A DNA stretch of 64,000 nucleotides from Parvularcula sp039822105. Lineage in GTDB: Bacteria > Pseudomonadota > Alphaproteobacteria > Caulobacterales > Parvularculaceae. Every line of letters begins with the position of its first letter. Position 1 is the first letter of the stretch. Of the stretch, positions 8,045 through 14,918 are shown piece by piece. The stretch covers positions 1 to 64,000 of the forward strand of contig JBCBMW010000012.1 in NCBI GenBank assembly GCA_039822105.1, given 5' to 3'. The notes under the pieces were generated by a model. It had not been told where the DNA came from and did not search any database. It saw only the letters and a program-made list of their open reading frames with translations. The position numbers and the translations under genes were made by a program.

Positions 8045-8824
8045 TTAACGTCGGTTGGCCATGTGCCTGGCGAATTCGGATTGGCCGGCAGCCTTCGGTG
8101 GATCGGCGCCGATAGGCTCACGCCAGCGTTCGTCGTTGAGCACGGTCTGGAGCATGGCAGGGTTGAGGAAATCCGTCGCCCGCAGGTAAGCCGCGTAGCT
8201 CGCACACCAAGCCTCGAACGTTTTCCGCTCGTCCGGCTTGAGCGAGCCTAACATCTTCAGCGCTTTGGGCTTGCCGCCGCGATTGGCTGGGTGCGGATAG
8301 ATCTCCGACCATATTCGGTTGGCCCACCTCACGCCATCGTCCTCGATTGGCGATCGATCAGACTGACCATTCTGATCAGTCAGGCAGTCAGTCTGACTTG
8401 TAGGTTCTTGTAGGTTCTTTTGTAGGTTACGATGGGACGAAGTTTTCTTCGTGTGCAACGCGAAGGATTCTTCGTGTGCAACGTCGAAATTTGCGTGTGC
8501 ATTATTTGCAGGTGCATTATTTGCGTCTGCATGTTCTGCGGGTGCAAGTGCGGCAAGGTTGATCGCATAAACCGTCCGTGCACCCCTTCCTTGCCCCATC
8601 GCCTCGGTCTCGCGGGTGATGAAACCGTCGTCCTCAAGAGCCTTGAGATGGTTCTGGACCGATCGCACGCCGGTCCCCGCCTCTTCAGCAATCAGGTCCT
8701 GGCTCGGCCAGCACTGGCCATCAGCGTCCGTGCGGTTGGCAAGACAGATCAAGACAAGCTTTTTCGTCCCGCCAAGGCGTTCATCGCGAGAGTTGAGGAC
8801 CAAAGAGACGTGCTGGATGCTCAC
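8045..8824 (-). CDS. Phage replication initiator (O-like), winged helix
   Basis: A 259-residue protein with an N-terminal winged helix-turn-helix (residues about 20-75: KKLVLICLANRTDADGQCW, then IAEEAGTGVRSVQNHLKALE), the layout of phage O-type origin-binding proteins. The middle is a low-complexity Ala/Asn linker encoded by tandem DNA repeats. The C-terminal domain (VRWANRIWSEIYPHPANRGG onward) probably contacts the helicase. The gene overlaps the DnaB gene by 4 bp. The in-gene repeats suggest it contains the phage origin, as lambda O does. Confidence 0.75.
   Translation of the reverse strand: MSIQHVSLVLNSRDERLGGTKKLVLICLANRTDADGQCWPSQDLIAEEAGTGVRSVQNHLKALEDDGFITRETEAMGQGRGARTVYAINLAALAPAEHADANNAPANNAHANFDVAHEESFALHTKKTSSHRNLQKNLQEPTSQTDCLTDQNGQSDRSPIEDDGVRWANRIWSEIYPHPANRGGKPKALKMLGSLKPDERKTFEAWCASYAAYLRATDFLNPAMLQTVLNDERWREPIGADPPKAAGQSEFARHMANRR
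8358..8549. other. Candidate phage replication origin with iterons
   Basis: Within the initiator gene are two 23-bp-spaced copies of TTCTTCGTGTGCAACG (8445-8460, 8468-8483), then four tandem 15-bp units: TTTGCGTGTGCATTA, TTTGCAGGTGCATTA, TTTGCGTCTGCATGT and TCTGCGGGTGCAAGT (8490-8549). On the other side lie three copies of TTGTAGGTT (about 8397-8428) in a T-rich stretch and a 10-bp inverted repeat TCAGACTGAC/GTCAGTCTGA (8358-8367, 8387-8396). Iterons plus an AT-rich stretch plus a dyad inside an O-type gene is the lambda origin arrangement. Confidence 0.65.
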
Positions 8825-10245
8825 GCTGCCGCCTGCCCCCGGGAGATCTCCGCGTGCGCTAGGTCGATGCTGACCCGGTCAGTGCCAATTCGCGCTGCCC
8901 GGCCCTTGCAGGTGATCAGCTCAAGGACTCCCCTCACCTCATCCACCGCGCCCTGCCATTGGAGATGTTCCGGCGTGCCCTCGCGTGGCTCCATGCGGGA
9001 GAGGTAATATTCCTCGCGATAGAGCATGGTGACCACATCGGCCTCTTGCTCGATTTCACCTGACTGTCTGAGGTCGGAGAGCTGCGGGCGCTTATCGTCC
9101 CGTGTCTCCACTTGGCGGCTCAGCTGCGCCATAGCGCACACAGCGACGTTGAGATCCTTCGAGAGGTTCTTCAGCGCCACCGCCTTGCGCCCGGTGTCCA
9201 CCACTTCATTGCCCGATGGCTTCGCCGTGCCCATGCGTTGGAGATAGTCAATCAGGACACAGCCCAGTGGATGCCCCATCTTGTCAAAGGTCCGCCGCGC
9301 GCGCATCGCCTCAATGGTCAACGCCTCCGCGGTCAGCCCGCTCTTGTCGTTGATGATGATAGGGAGATGCCGGACCTCGTCTTCGCAGACCCGCAAGAGA
9401 CTTTCAAACTGCTGGCGGTTGATCGTGCCCTTGCGCTGATCCGAGTACGGAATGGACGCACCAAGCTTTGACCAGGCCAAGGCCGCTGTGAGCCGAGCAA
9501 TCACCTGCTCAAAGGACATCTCAGCGGAATAGAAGAACACGCCCCGCCCCTGACGAGCGATGGAGATTGCCACCTTGCACGCGACAATCGACTTGCCCAT
9601 CGACGGGCGACCGGCGAATACCGTCAGCTCACTGGGCATGAAACCGCCCAGGCGCTCATCCCATTCGGGCATCCCGGACTTCAGGCCCTTAGGCGCCTTG
9701 CCGGTGAGCTTGTCCTGCAAGTTAACGAGATAGGTTTCCACCTGATCAGAAAACGACACCCGCGGCTCGCGTCGCTCGGCTAGGTCCGCCAGAGCCTGGG
9801 CTGCCTGCTCGATTTGCCTTTGCGGATCGTCTTCGACATCTGCAGCACACGCCGCCTCAATCATCTCACGGCCAACTTCGACAATCTGACGCCGCGTCCA
9901 GTAATCCGTGATCAGCCGTCCATAGTCACCTGCGCCCACGGTGGTCTGCACTGACTGCGCCAGCTGTATGAGATACCTTTCGCCGCCCGCTTCAACGAAC
10001 GCGTCATCATCTTTGAGTTTTGTGTGCAGCACGACCGGCGAAGCCAGATGCCCCGCTACGATCAGTTTTCCGCAATACGCATAGATCCGCCCATGAAACG
10101 GATCATAAAAATGCTCCGCCTTCAACGTATCGGCGACCGCAAAGTAGACCTCATTGTCGTAAAGAATCGCGCCCAAGAGCGCCTGCTCAGCATCGATTGA
10201 GTAGAGCTCATTGACTGGTGGTGCGAATGGTGGTGAAGAATTCAT
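8821..10245 (-). CDS. dnaB: Replicative DNA helicase, DnaB family
   Basis: A 474-residue hexameric helicase. The N-terminal DnaB domain begins DAEQALLGAILYD. The RecA-like domain has Walker A GRPSMGKS near residue 210 and Walker B VLIDYLQRM near residue 330, followed by the sensor segment AQLSRQVE. The phage carries its own helicase instead of relying on a loader alone. The gene overlaps the initiator gene downstream. Length is typical and no damage is seen. Confidence 0.95.
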   Translation of the reverse strand: MNSSPPFAPPVNELYSIDAEQALLGAILYDNEVYFAVADTLKAEHFYDPFHGRIYAYCGKLIVAGHLASPVVLHTKLKDDDAFVEAGGERYLIQLAQSVQTTVGAGDYGRLITDYWTRRQIVEVGREMIEAACAADVEDDPQRQIEQAAQALADLAERREPRVSFSDQVETYLVNLQDKLTGKAPKGLKSGMPEWDERLGGFMPSELTVFAGRPSMGKSIVACKVAISIARQGRGVFFYSAEMSFEQVIARLTAALAWSKLGASIPYSDQRKGTINRQQFESLLRVCEDEVRHLPIIINDKSGLTAEALTIEAMRARRTFDKMGHPLGCVLIDYLQRMGTAKPSGNEVVDTGRKAVALKNLSKDLNVAVCAMAQLSRQVETRDDKRPQLSDLRQSGEIEQEADVVTMLYREEYYLSRMEPREGTPEHLQWQGAVDEVRGVLELITCKGRAARIGTDRVSIDLAHAEISRGQAAA

Positions 10246-10310
10246 CGACAGGAGTTTCCTCAGTATGGCCCGTCAGCGTTGTCGCGCTGGCAGGTTTTTT
10301 ATGCAAAGCG

Positions 10311-10341
10311 CTCAGGGCGCCTCCTTGCGAAGCGCCCTGAG
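10311..10341. other. 10-bp inverted repeat over a stop codon
   Basis: CTCAGGGCGC (10311-10320) and GCGCCCTGAG (10332-10341) form a perfect 10-bp stem with an 11-nt loop. It covers the end of the 67-residue gene, including its stop codon, about 65 bp before the DnaB start. No T run follows in the direction of transcription, so it may be an attenuator, RNA-processing or stability hairpin rather than a simple terminator. Confidence 0.5.
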
Positions 10342-10515
10342 GGTTGTCGGCCCCATCAGCTTTGCGCCAGATTTCTCGCAGAACATCTCCGCGTTGAAAC
10401 CGCTCTTGGGCGCGAGCTTCTGTGCAAAGACGTTGCTCGCGATCTGCCGAACGTCAGGGTCCTCAATCTCTCGAAGAAGGTCCACAAGATCCCAATAACT
10501 CAAACTCTTTCTCAC
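10312..10515 (-). CDS. Small phage protein of unknown function
   Basis: A 67-residue protein read from GTG with GGGAG 5 nt upstream. The sequence is helical and charged (YWDLVDLLREIEDPDVRQI). It lies between the DnaA-domain gene and the DnaB gene on the same strand, so it belongs to the replication operon. The 10-bp inverted repeat spans its end. No family recognised. Confidence 0.5.
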   Translation of the reverse strand: MRKSLSYWDLVDLLREIEDPDVRQIASNVFAQKLAPKSGFNAEMFCEKSGAKLMGPTTLRALRKEAP

Positions 10516-10592
10516 ACCGCTCCCTCGCTAATGATAATGGGATGAACCGTTTGTCGCTCGCTGGCGTCGAGAGAACGTTGAGCGCTTGCCCA

Positions 10593-10955
10593 TCAATCCG
10601 CCCTCACCGTACTGATGAGACGTTTGCTCATGCCCATACCATGCAGCTCTACCCGGCGAGCGACGCAGGCCAGGTAGCTGACTTTGTCCGTGGCCTGCTC
10701 GGCATGCATGATGGTGGTGTGGTCGCGCCCCATCCGCTGGGCGAGCCACTCGTAAGTGAACAGCGATCCACCCGGTTGATCTTCTCGAGGCTGGACCTTT
10801 CTCAGCCTTTTCACGATCCGCTTGCGGACTGATACCAGCGGGCCCCGCCTACTGCTCGACAGAACCTCTTCAGGCGGCACACCAGCCAACTTGCATTCAG
10901 AAAGAAGGCAGGCCTTGAACCGTAGCTCGCGGGCACGTTCGAGGGTGAGGGTCAT
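10593..10955 (-). CDS. DnaA domain IV-like phage protein
   Basis: A 120-residue protein with the DnaA DNA-binding signature near its middle (WLAQRMGRDHTTIMHA, compare the GRDHTT.xHA motif of DnaA domain IV). A helix rich in Arg and Lys (SVRKRIVKRLRKV) precedes it, as in DnaA. There is no AAA+ domain, so it cannot be a full initiator. It overlaps the Cro-like gene by 4 bp. It may bind phage DNA or host DnaA boxes to favour phage replication, which is inference. Confidence 0.8.
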   Translation of the reverse strand: MTLTLERARELRFKACLLSECKLAGVPPEEVLSSSRRGPLVSVRKRIVKRLRKVQPREDQPGGSLFTYEWLAQRMGRDHTTIMHAEQATDKVSYLACVARRVELHGMGMSKRLISTVRAD

Positions 10956-11302
10956 GCCGCTTCCCCTGTTTCTCGTTTGGCGTCAGTGGGTTGGGGATTT
11001 TCCCCAATTGCGGGTTTTTCAGTTGACCTGTTGCGCGAACCGCAAATTCCGCCTTGATTCGTTACGTTTTTCGTACTATCTGCATGCCCGTCAGGAAGAA
11101 AGAAGTCCGATGGCTCAAGTTGCGGGAACAAGCGGAGTAATTCTTGGTGGTGCCGGTTCGGGACTAAACCACCGGTACCATTGCGATTTTTATCTTTCGG
11201 GCGGCGCCAACGATAAATGCTGGCAGGCGGAATGCTAAGCGCCTCAGCAACCGTGCCGACGCCACCGCATTTATCGATGATCGATGAGGCGGGCTCTTTC
11301 AT
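10952..11302 (-). CDS. Cro-like helix-turn-helix regulator
   Basis: A 116-residue protein with an N-terminal Cro/YdaS-like helix-turn-helix (IIDKCGGVGTVAEALSIPPASIYRWRR pattern, residues about 8-35; the GG..VA..L.I....YRWR motif is typical). The C-terminal part is polar and probably disordered. It is the first gene of the leftward arm. No ribosome-binding site precedes its ATG, and the predicted transcription start falls at the start codon, suggesting a leaderless message. It contains an internal operator-like site. Confidence 0.75.
   Translation of the reverse strand: MKEPASSIIDKCGGVGTVAEALSIPPASIYRWRRPKDKNRNGTGGLVPNRHHQELLRLFPQLEPSDFFLPDGHADSTKNVTNQGGICGSRNRSTEKPAIGENPQPTDAKRETGEAA
11063..11075 (-). 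promoter_or_regulatory. Operator-like site inside the cro-like gene
   Basis: On the minus strand this reads TACGAAAAACGTA, identical over 13 bases to the site at 13305-13317. An exact copy of an operator core inside the first leftward gene could act as an auxiliary site for the repressor. It also encodes Thr-Lys-Asn-Val, so coincidence is not excluded. Confidence 0.45.
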
Positions 11303-11309
11303 GAGAGCG

Positions 11310-11338
11310 GAAATACGATATTCGTAATCTCATGGCAA
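11310..11338 (-). promoter_or_regulatory. Leftward early promoter with operator
   Basis: On the minus strand, -35 TTGCCA (11338-11333), 17-bp spacer and -10 TATTTC (11315-11310). The operator TACGAATATCGTA (11326-11314) lies in the spacer and reaches the -10. The rightward promoter at 13318-13346 has the same geometry and an operator differing by one base. The expected start is about 11303, next to the cro-like ATG. The -35 also overlaps the repressor-like start codon. Confidence 0.7.
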
Positions 11339-11883
11339 CAACAGAGTTACTTTTTTCGTTCGAGACGAAGCACCAGCATGCACGCTATTCGTACCAGGTG
11401 CATACGAGACCCGAAATCGAATGGATCCGCGAGGGGCTAAAGCAAGACGGCAAGACACAAGCCGGGCTTGCAGAGGCGCTTGGTGTAAAGGCGCCGAGAG
11501 TCAGCGAGCTACTGGGCTACAAAAGGCAGCTGCAAATTAGCGAGATAAAGCCGACGGAAGCCTATCTTGGCGTGCCGTTCCCATGGAAGGAAACGTACTC
11601 TGATGGCAACAAGGACCAATTTGATGGGTTGGGCGGCCTCCCTCTTCGGAGAGTTGCCTTCGCGCTAGCGCATGGCGTCGCATACGTCATAGAGGCAGCG
11701 AGGCACACCAACGAAATTGGATCGCTTGAGTCGCCTCCAGAAAAGATCGAGGACCTCGCACCGTTCTGGGATGGAATGGCCGAGGAATTCCTAGTGGCGC
11801 TAGAGCTCAGCAACGAGGCCGATGCAGACGCGATCCAAGCATACTACAAAGTGACCAAGCGTCGGCAAAGCAAAGCGAAGTAA
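11332..11883 (+). CDS. Putative phage repressor (CI-like, no peptidase domain)
   Basis: A 183-residue protein divergent from the Cro-like gene, with a helix-turn-helix at residues about 36-60 (KTQAGLAEALGVKAPRVSEL). There is no S24/LexA-type self-cleavage domain, so induction would differ from lambda CI. The first ATG lies 5 bp from the operator and lacks a ribosome-binding site; an internal GTG at 11398 is an alternative start. The role is inferred from position, HTH and the operators. Confidence 0.65.
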   Translation: MATTELLFSFETKHQHARYSYQVHTRPEIEWIREGLKQDGKTQAGLAEALGVKAPRVSELLGYKRQLQISEIKPTEAYLGVPFPWKETYSDGNKDQFDGLGGLPLRRVAFALAHGVAYVIEAARHTNEIGSLESPPEKIEDLAPFWDGMAEEFLVALELSNEADADAIQAYYKVTKRRQSKAK

Positions 11884-11886
11884 GCA

Positions 11887-12093
11887 CTACTTCTTCTCGC
11901 GGATCGCCCGGATGCGACGCAATATCATTGTTCGCTCTCTCCAGATCGAAGCAAGGCGCAATGCAGGATGCTGCGAGAAATCAAAGCCGTCGCCTTGCTC
12001 GCCACGATCTGAACCTGTCTTCCGCAAGTAAACGACGTCCGGCTCAGGCCTAAACTTATCCTGTTTTTCGCCCATTAGTTGAAAAACAAGCAT
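11887..12093 (-). CDS. Possible small basic protein
   Basis: A 68-residue ORF convergent with the repressor-like gene, separated from its stop by 3 bp. The C-terminal third is strongly basic (LRLASIWRERTMILRRIRA). No good ribosome-binding site is seen before 12093; an internal ATG at 12072 is an alternative. It may be a real small gene of the immunity region, but coding evidence is weak. Confidence 0.3.
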   Translation of the reverse strand: MLVFQLMGEKQDKFRPEPDVVYLRKTGSDRGEQGDGFDFSQHPALRLASIWRERTMILRRIRAIREKK

Positions 12094-12134
12094 GTCCAGT
12101 AACTTGCGTCAATTGGCAAAATGTAGCTGAAAAG

Positions 12135-12147
12135 GTGATGTTATCAC
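12135..12147. promoter_or_regulatory. Palindrome upstream of the 12,209 gene
   Basis: GTGAT-GTT-ATCAC is a perfect 5+5 inverted repeat about 60 bp before a well-translated gene. It differs from the TACGA operators, so if functional it would bind another regulator. A TTGGCA hexamer lies nearby, but no convincing -10 was found. Confidence 0.3.
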
Positions 12148-12208
12148 TACTATTCGGCGAGTGCGAACGGGCCAATACTCTCTCCTGGGGTAATCAAAGG
12201 AGAGAACC

Positions 12209-12610
12209 ATGTCATCACAAGCAATGCTGCAAGCATTTGAAAAGTCTGTCGCCATCAGGACGCCGGGCTTTGGCAAAGCAATAGAGCAAGGCGACTTCGC
12301 CGCGGCTGACACCACTGTGAGAGCTGTCATCGACAAAGCCGAAGGACTGAGCCAGGCGCCCGAGATCAGCCAATATGCCGTTGCTCGCGATTTCTATGAC
12401 GGGATTCAGTCGCATTTGTTGGGCCTCGCGAACGCAGTGGACGCCGAGCAAGCAGAACAAAGTTCAGTTTTGTGGCGGGATTTTCTGACCTATCTGCATG
12501 AGAAGCATCAAACGGTTGAGTTTCTTGCCGATTCTGGCGGTAAGAAACCGCCATTTGTTGAGATGCAAGCGAACCTTCAAGCCCTGATCAACATGCTCCC
12601 ATTCATTTAA
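12209..12610 (+). CDS. Unknown protein of the lysogeny region
   Basis: A 133-residue soluble, mostly helical acidic protein with a strong AGGAGAGAA ribosome-binding site. No transmembrane segment, HTH or catalytic motif was seen. It lies next to the repressor-like gene, apart from the two outward operons, where lysogenic-conversion or immunity genes often sit. It could be expressed in the lysogen, but nothing in the sequence proves this. No family recognised. Confidence 0.7.
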   Translation: MSSQAMLQAFEKSVAIRTPGFGKAIEQGDFAAADTTVRAVIDKAEGLSQAPEISQYAVARDFYDGIQSHLLGLANAVDAEQAEQSSVLWRDFLTYLHEKHQTVEFLADSGGKKPPFVEMQANLQALINMLPFI

Positions 12611-12650
12611 GCACGTTCCCACGGGCCTGGCGCTCTGCTAGGTTGAGCGT

Positions 12651-13187
12651 GTGAACAGTTGCGAAACCATAAGGAATGGACTTCGGTGCGCCGTCCCATT
12701 GTTGGACGGCGCAAAACCGATTGAAATCGAGTATTACTCATTTGCTCTTCTGGTTTTGTGTCTTGTAGGTCTTGGGCTCTCACTACTGACCCGTGACTGG
12801 CGTCTGCGTCTCATATCCACAGCCCTGCTCGGCAGCTGGTTCACGACGAACGCGTTCAACCAATGGGCGCGCGAGGTTTTCAATTGGCCGCTGGTCAACC
12901 ATCTTTATGGCTACGGGCTGCTAGTTCTTGCTTTCTTTGCCATGACGCCCCGTCGCAGAGAGATGCGGTTCGGCCTCCCCTCACCAAAGTGGCTTTACTG
13001 GTTCTTGGCCTTGCAGGCCTGTCTAGAGGTTACCCGCTTGGCGACTGCTGGCAGCACTGAACTCGTTCAGTGGCGCTGGAACAACGGCATCTACCTCTGC
13101 CAACTCATTCTTATCACGGTGGTGGCTTGGCGGCACTACCGCTCGCCGGTGTACCGCGATTACGCGGCCTCACTCGCAACAAGTTAG
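12651..13187 (+). CDS. Multi-pass membrane protein, possible lysogeny (moron) gene
   Basis: A 178-residue integral membrane protein read from GTG. Hydrophobic segments lie at about residues 29-47 (FALLVLCLVGLGLSLL), 53-68, 84-98 (YGYGLLVLAFFAMTP), 114-128 and 141-160 (IYLCQLILITVVAW), suggesting four or five passes with basic loops. Position between the repressor-like gene and the rightward operator suggests expression in the lysogen, as with superinfection-exclusion proteins. That is inference; no family recognised. Confidence 0.65.
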   Translation: MNSCETIRNGLRCAVPLLDGAKPIEIEYYSFALLVLCLVGLGLSLLTRDWRLRLISTALLGSWFTTNAFNQWAREVFNWPLVNHLYGYGLLVLAFFAMTPRRREMRFGLPSPKWLYWFLALQACLEVTRLATAGSTELVQWRWNNGIYLCQLILITVVAWRHYRSPVYRDYAASLATS

Positions 13188-13304
13188 CGGCGATTAGCGT
13201 ACGAAGACGCGCCCTTGATTTGGCAGGGCCCTCGCTCAGCTCGTCATGAACCACTCCTGCTCACGAGCCCGATAGCCGAAAGATGTCTGGATCGAACTCA
13301 AAGA

Positions 13305-13346
13305 TACGAAAAACGTATTGACTATAGAATACGATTATCGTATCTC
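13305..13346 (+). promoter_or_regulatory. Rightward early promoter with two operators
   Basis: -35 TTGACT (13318-13323), 17-bp spacer, -10 TATCTC (13341-13346). One operator, TACGATTATCGTA (13330-13342), lies in the spacer and touches the -10. A second, TACGAAAAACGTA (13305-13317), lies just upstream of the -35. The first differs by one base from the leftward operator; the second equals the site at 11063. The next gene starts at 13373 after GAGAGAACG. Confidence 0.75.
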
Positions 13347-13372
13347 TTGCTCAAGCAGCGAGCGAGAGAACG

Positions 13373-13666
13373 ATGCAGACAGCGCGACAGACACCGTTGG
13401 TGGCCGAGCCGGTTATCATCAACGATATCGTCTTTCAGACCGCCGACGCGTGGTTTGAGGAGCAAGGTGAGTTTCAGGACGCTGACTATCTCCTGACTGA
13501 GCATGGCTACTGCCATCTCGACGACACCTTTATCTGTGACAGCTGCGGCGAGCGGCACACGAACGATCAGCTGAACCGCGGGGACGAACACCTCTGCGAT
13601 GCCTGCTTTGGTCAGCAGCCTTACGAAGTCGCTGCAGCCTATGCTGACGACATAGGGGCGTTCTAA
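13373..13666 (+). CDS. First rightward gene, zinc-finger-like protein
   Basis: A 97-residue acidic protein whose C-terminal half has two Cys pairs (CDSCGERHTNDQL and CDACFG, residues about 59-86), consistent with a zinc-binding fold. It is the first gene after the rightward promoter, and its stop overlaps the next start by 1 bp. Role unknown; small zinc proteins in this position are often host-takeover or regulatory factors. Confidence 0.75.
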   Translation: MQTARQTPLVAEPVIINDIVFQTADAWFEEQGEFQDADYLLTEHGYCHLDDTFICDSCGERHTNDQLNRGDEHLCDACFGQQPYEVAAAYADDIGAF

Positions 13667-14115
13667 TGGCCCTCTCCTATCTCCCCGAACACCTTCGCCA
13701 ACTTCTAGACGAGGCCGACCATATTGAGGGCGGCCTCACGGGAGAAGAAAAGCCGTACCAAGAGGATGATCTCGCCATGGCGGCGGAGAACCTCGCCTTT
13801 GCCATCCAAGAGCACTTGGACGAGGCCCATGCGCTTGCGAAGGGCTTTGCTGCGGCACTCGCGCAGAGCACGGACAAAAAGAACTCTTTGATCACCGGGA
13901 GCACCCGCAACAGCTTGGTCGATCACATTGCCCATGCTGCGACGGATCTTATCCCGCTCCTTGAGCGCGCCAAGCACTGGCGCAATCAACGCTTCTCTCC
14001 GGTCGCTGCCTCCTCCCTTGGCTCTCAAGCCGATGGCAGCGCCGACGCTGGGGCCTCGAACCCCCACCCTGCCCCCGAGGCCCCAGCAACTCCAAAGGAA
14101 GAGGTGATGGCATGA
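13666..14115 (+). CDS. Unknown early phage protein
   Basis: A 149-residue protein, helical in the first 110 residues (LDEADHIEGGLTGEEKPYQ; LAFAIQEHLDEAHALAKGF), with a Pro/Ala-rich tail. It sits in a tight operon with 1-bp and 4-bp overlaps on either side, just upstream of the recombination genes. No family recognised. Confidence 0.75.
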   Translation: MALSYLPEHLRQLLDEADHIEGGLTGEEKPYQEDDLAMAAENLAFAIQEHLDEAHALAKGFAAALAQSTDKKNSLITGSTRNSLVDHIAHAATDLIPLLERAKHWRNQRFSPVAASSLGSQADGSADAGASNPHPAPEAPATPKEEVMA

Positions 14116-14918
14116 GCGCGACCCTTCAGACCCCCGATGAATTCGATGTATGGCGTCGCACGGCTGTTGGAAAACCGCCCTGCGAAATGAGTGAAGGTGA
14201 TGTGCTTTGCGGGCGCTGGGCGGTCACGCAGCACAAGGGCGGGCCTCAGGTTCCCGTCGCTGTGTGGGATGACGCCGACGAAGGAAGGATGATGATGCGC
14301 GGGACCGCGATGATTCCCGCCGATCAGCAACCTGTCGTCATGGCCTTCGCCAAGAAGATCACTGAAGAGGCGTATCAGGATCTTTTCAAGGCACTCACCG
14401 ATCCATCGCATCGGGCCGACGACCCTGTCTACAGGCCCATCACTGATGACCTTCAGGCCTTGCTCAAGCATGCCGAGCAATTGGCCGAGACCAACGAGAC
14501 CGATCAGCACCGGGTTGCTGATCAACTCCACGCCGCGCGCGCCGTCGAAGCAGCCATCAAGGCGCTCGTGGAACGCTCAGAACAACCGCACAAAGACGCT
14601 CTGGCCGCGATCAAAGCGGAGAACAAGCCCCTGGTGGAGGCCGCATTCAAGGCGAAGGCCCGGGCTGTCACCGCTGTTGGGTGCGTGATGGCAAGAGACC
14701 AAGTCACGAGCATCAAGGGTGTGAACGGCGGCAAAGCCGTCGCTGTAGCAACGTCCAAGGATGTTTTGGTCAAGGATGCGAAAGCGCTGATCACCCATCT
14801 CGCAAACGATCCGTCAGAAGATCTTATGAAGGCGCTCCTGAAGGATGCGCGAGCCGCTTTGCGTAGCGGAACCCTCCTCCCCGGCTGCCAGGCAATCCAA
14901 AAGCGGGGCATCCGATGA
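14112..14918 (+). CDS. Unknown protein of the recombination operon
   Basis: A 268-residue protein with a long helical, probably coiled-coil centre (residues about 110-190) and a C-terminus LLPGCQAIQKRGIR. A similar end, PG(V/C)xxxx(K)xxxxR, is remembered from proteins encoded just before phage annealing proteins, where nuclease-modulating roles have been proposed. It overlaps the RecT-like gene by 4 bp. No catalytic motif was seen, and the function is not assigned. Confidence 0.75.
   Translation: MSATLQTPDEFDVWRRTAVGKPPCEMSEGDVLCGRWAVTQHKGGPQVPVAVWDDADEGRMMMRGTAMIPADQQPVVMAFAKKITEEAYQDLFKALTDPSHRADDPVYRPITDDLQALLKHAEQLAETNETDQHRVADQLHAARAVEAAIKALVERSEQPHKDALAAIKAENKPLVEAAFKAKARAVTAVGCVMARDQVTSIKGVNGGKAVAVATSKDVLVKDAKALITHLANDPSEDLMKALLKDARAALRSGTLLPGCQAIQKRGIR

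Noticed and set aside
11387..11405. TCGTA...TACGA half-sites in the repressor-like gene
   Set aside because: The half-sites face outward with a long gap, unlike the four 13-bp operators, so probably chance.
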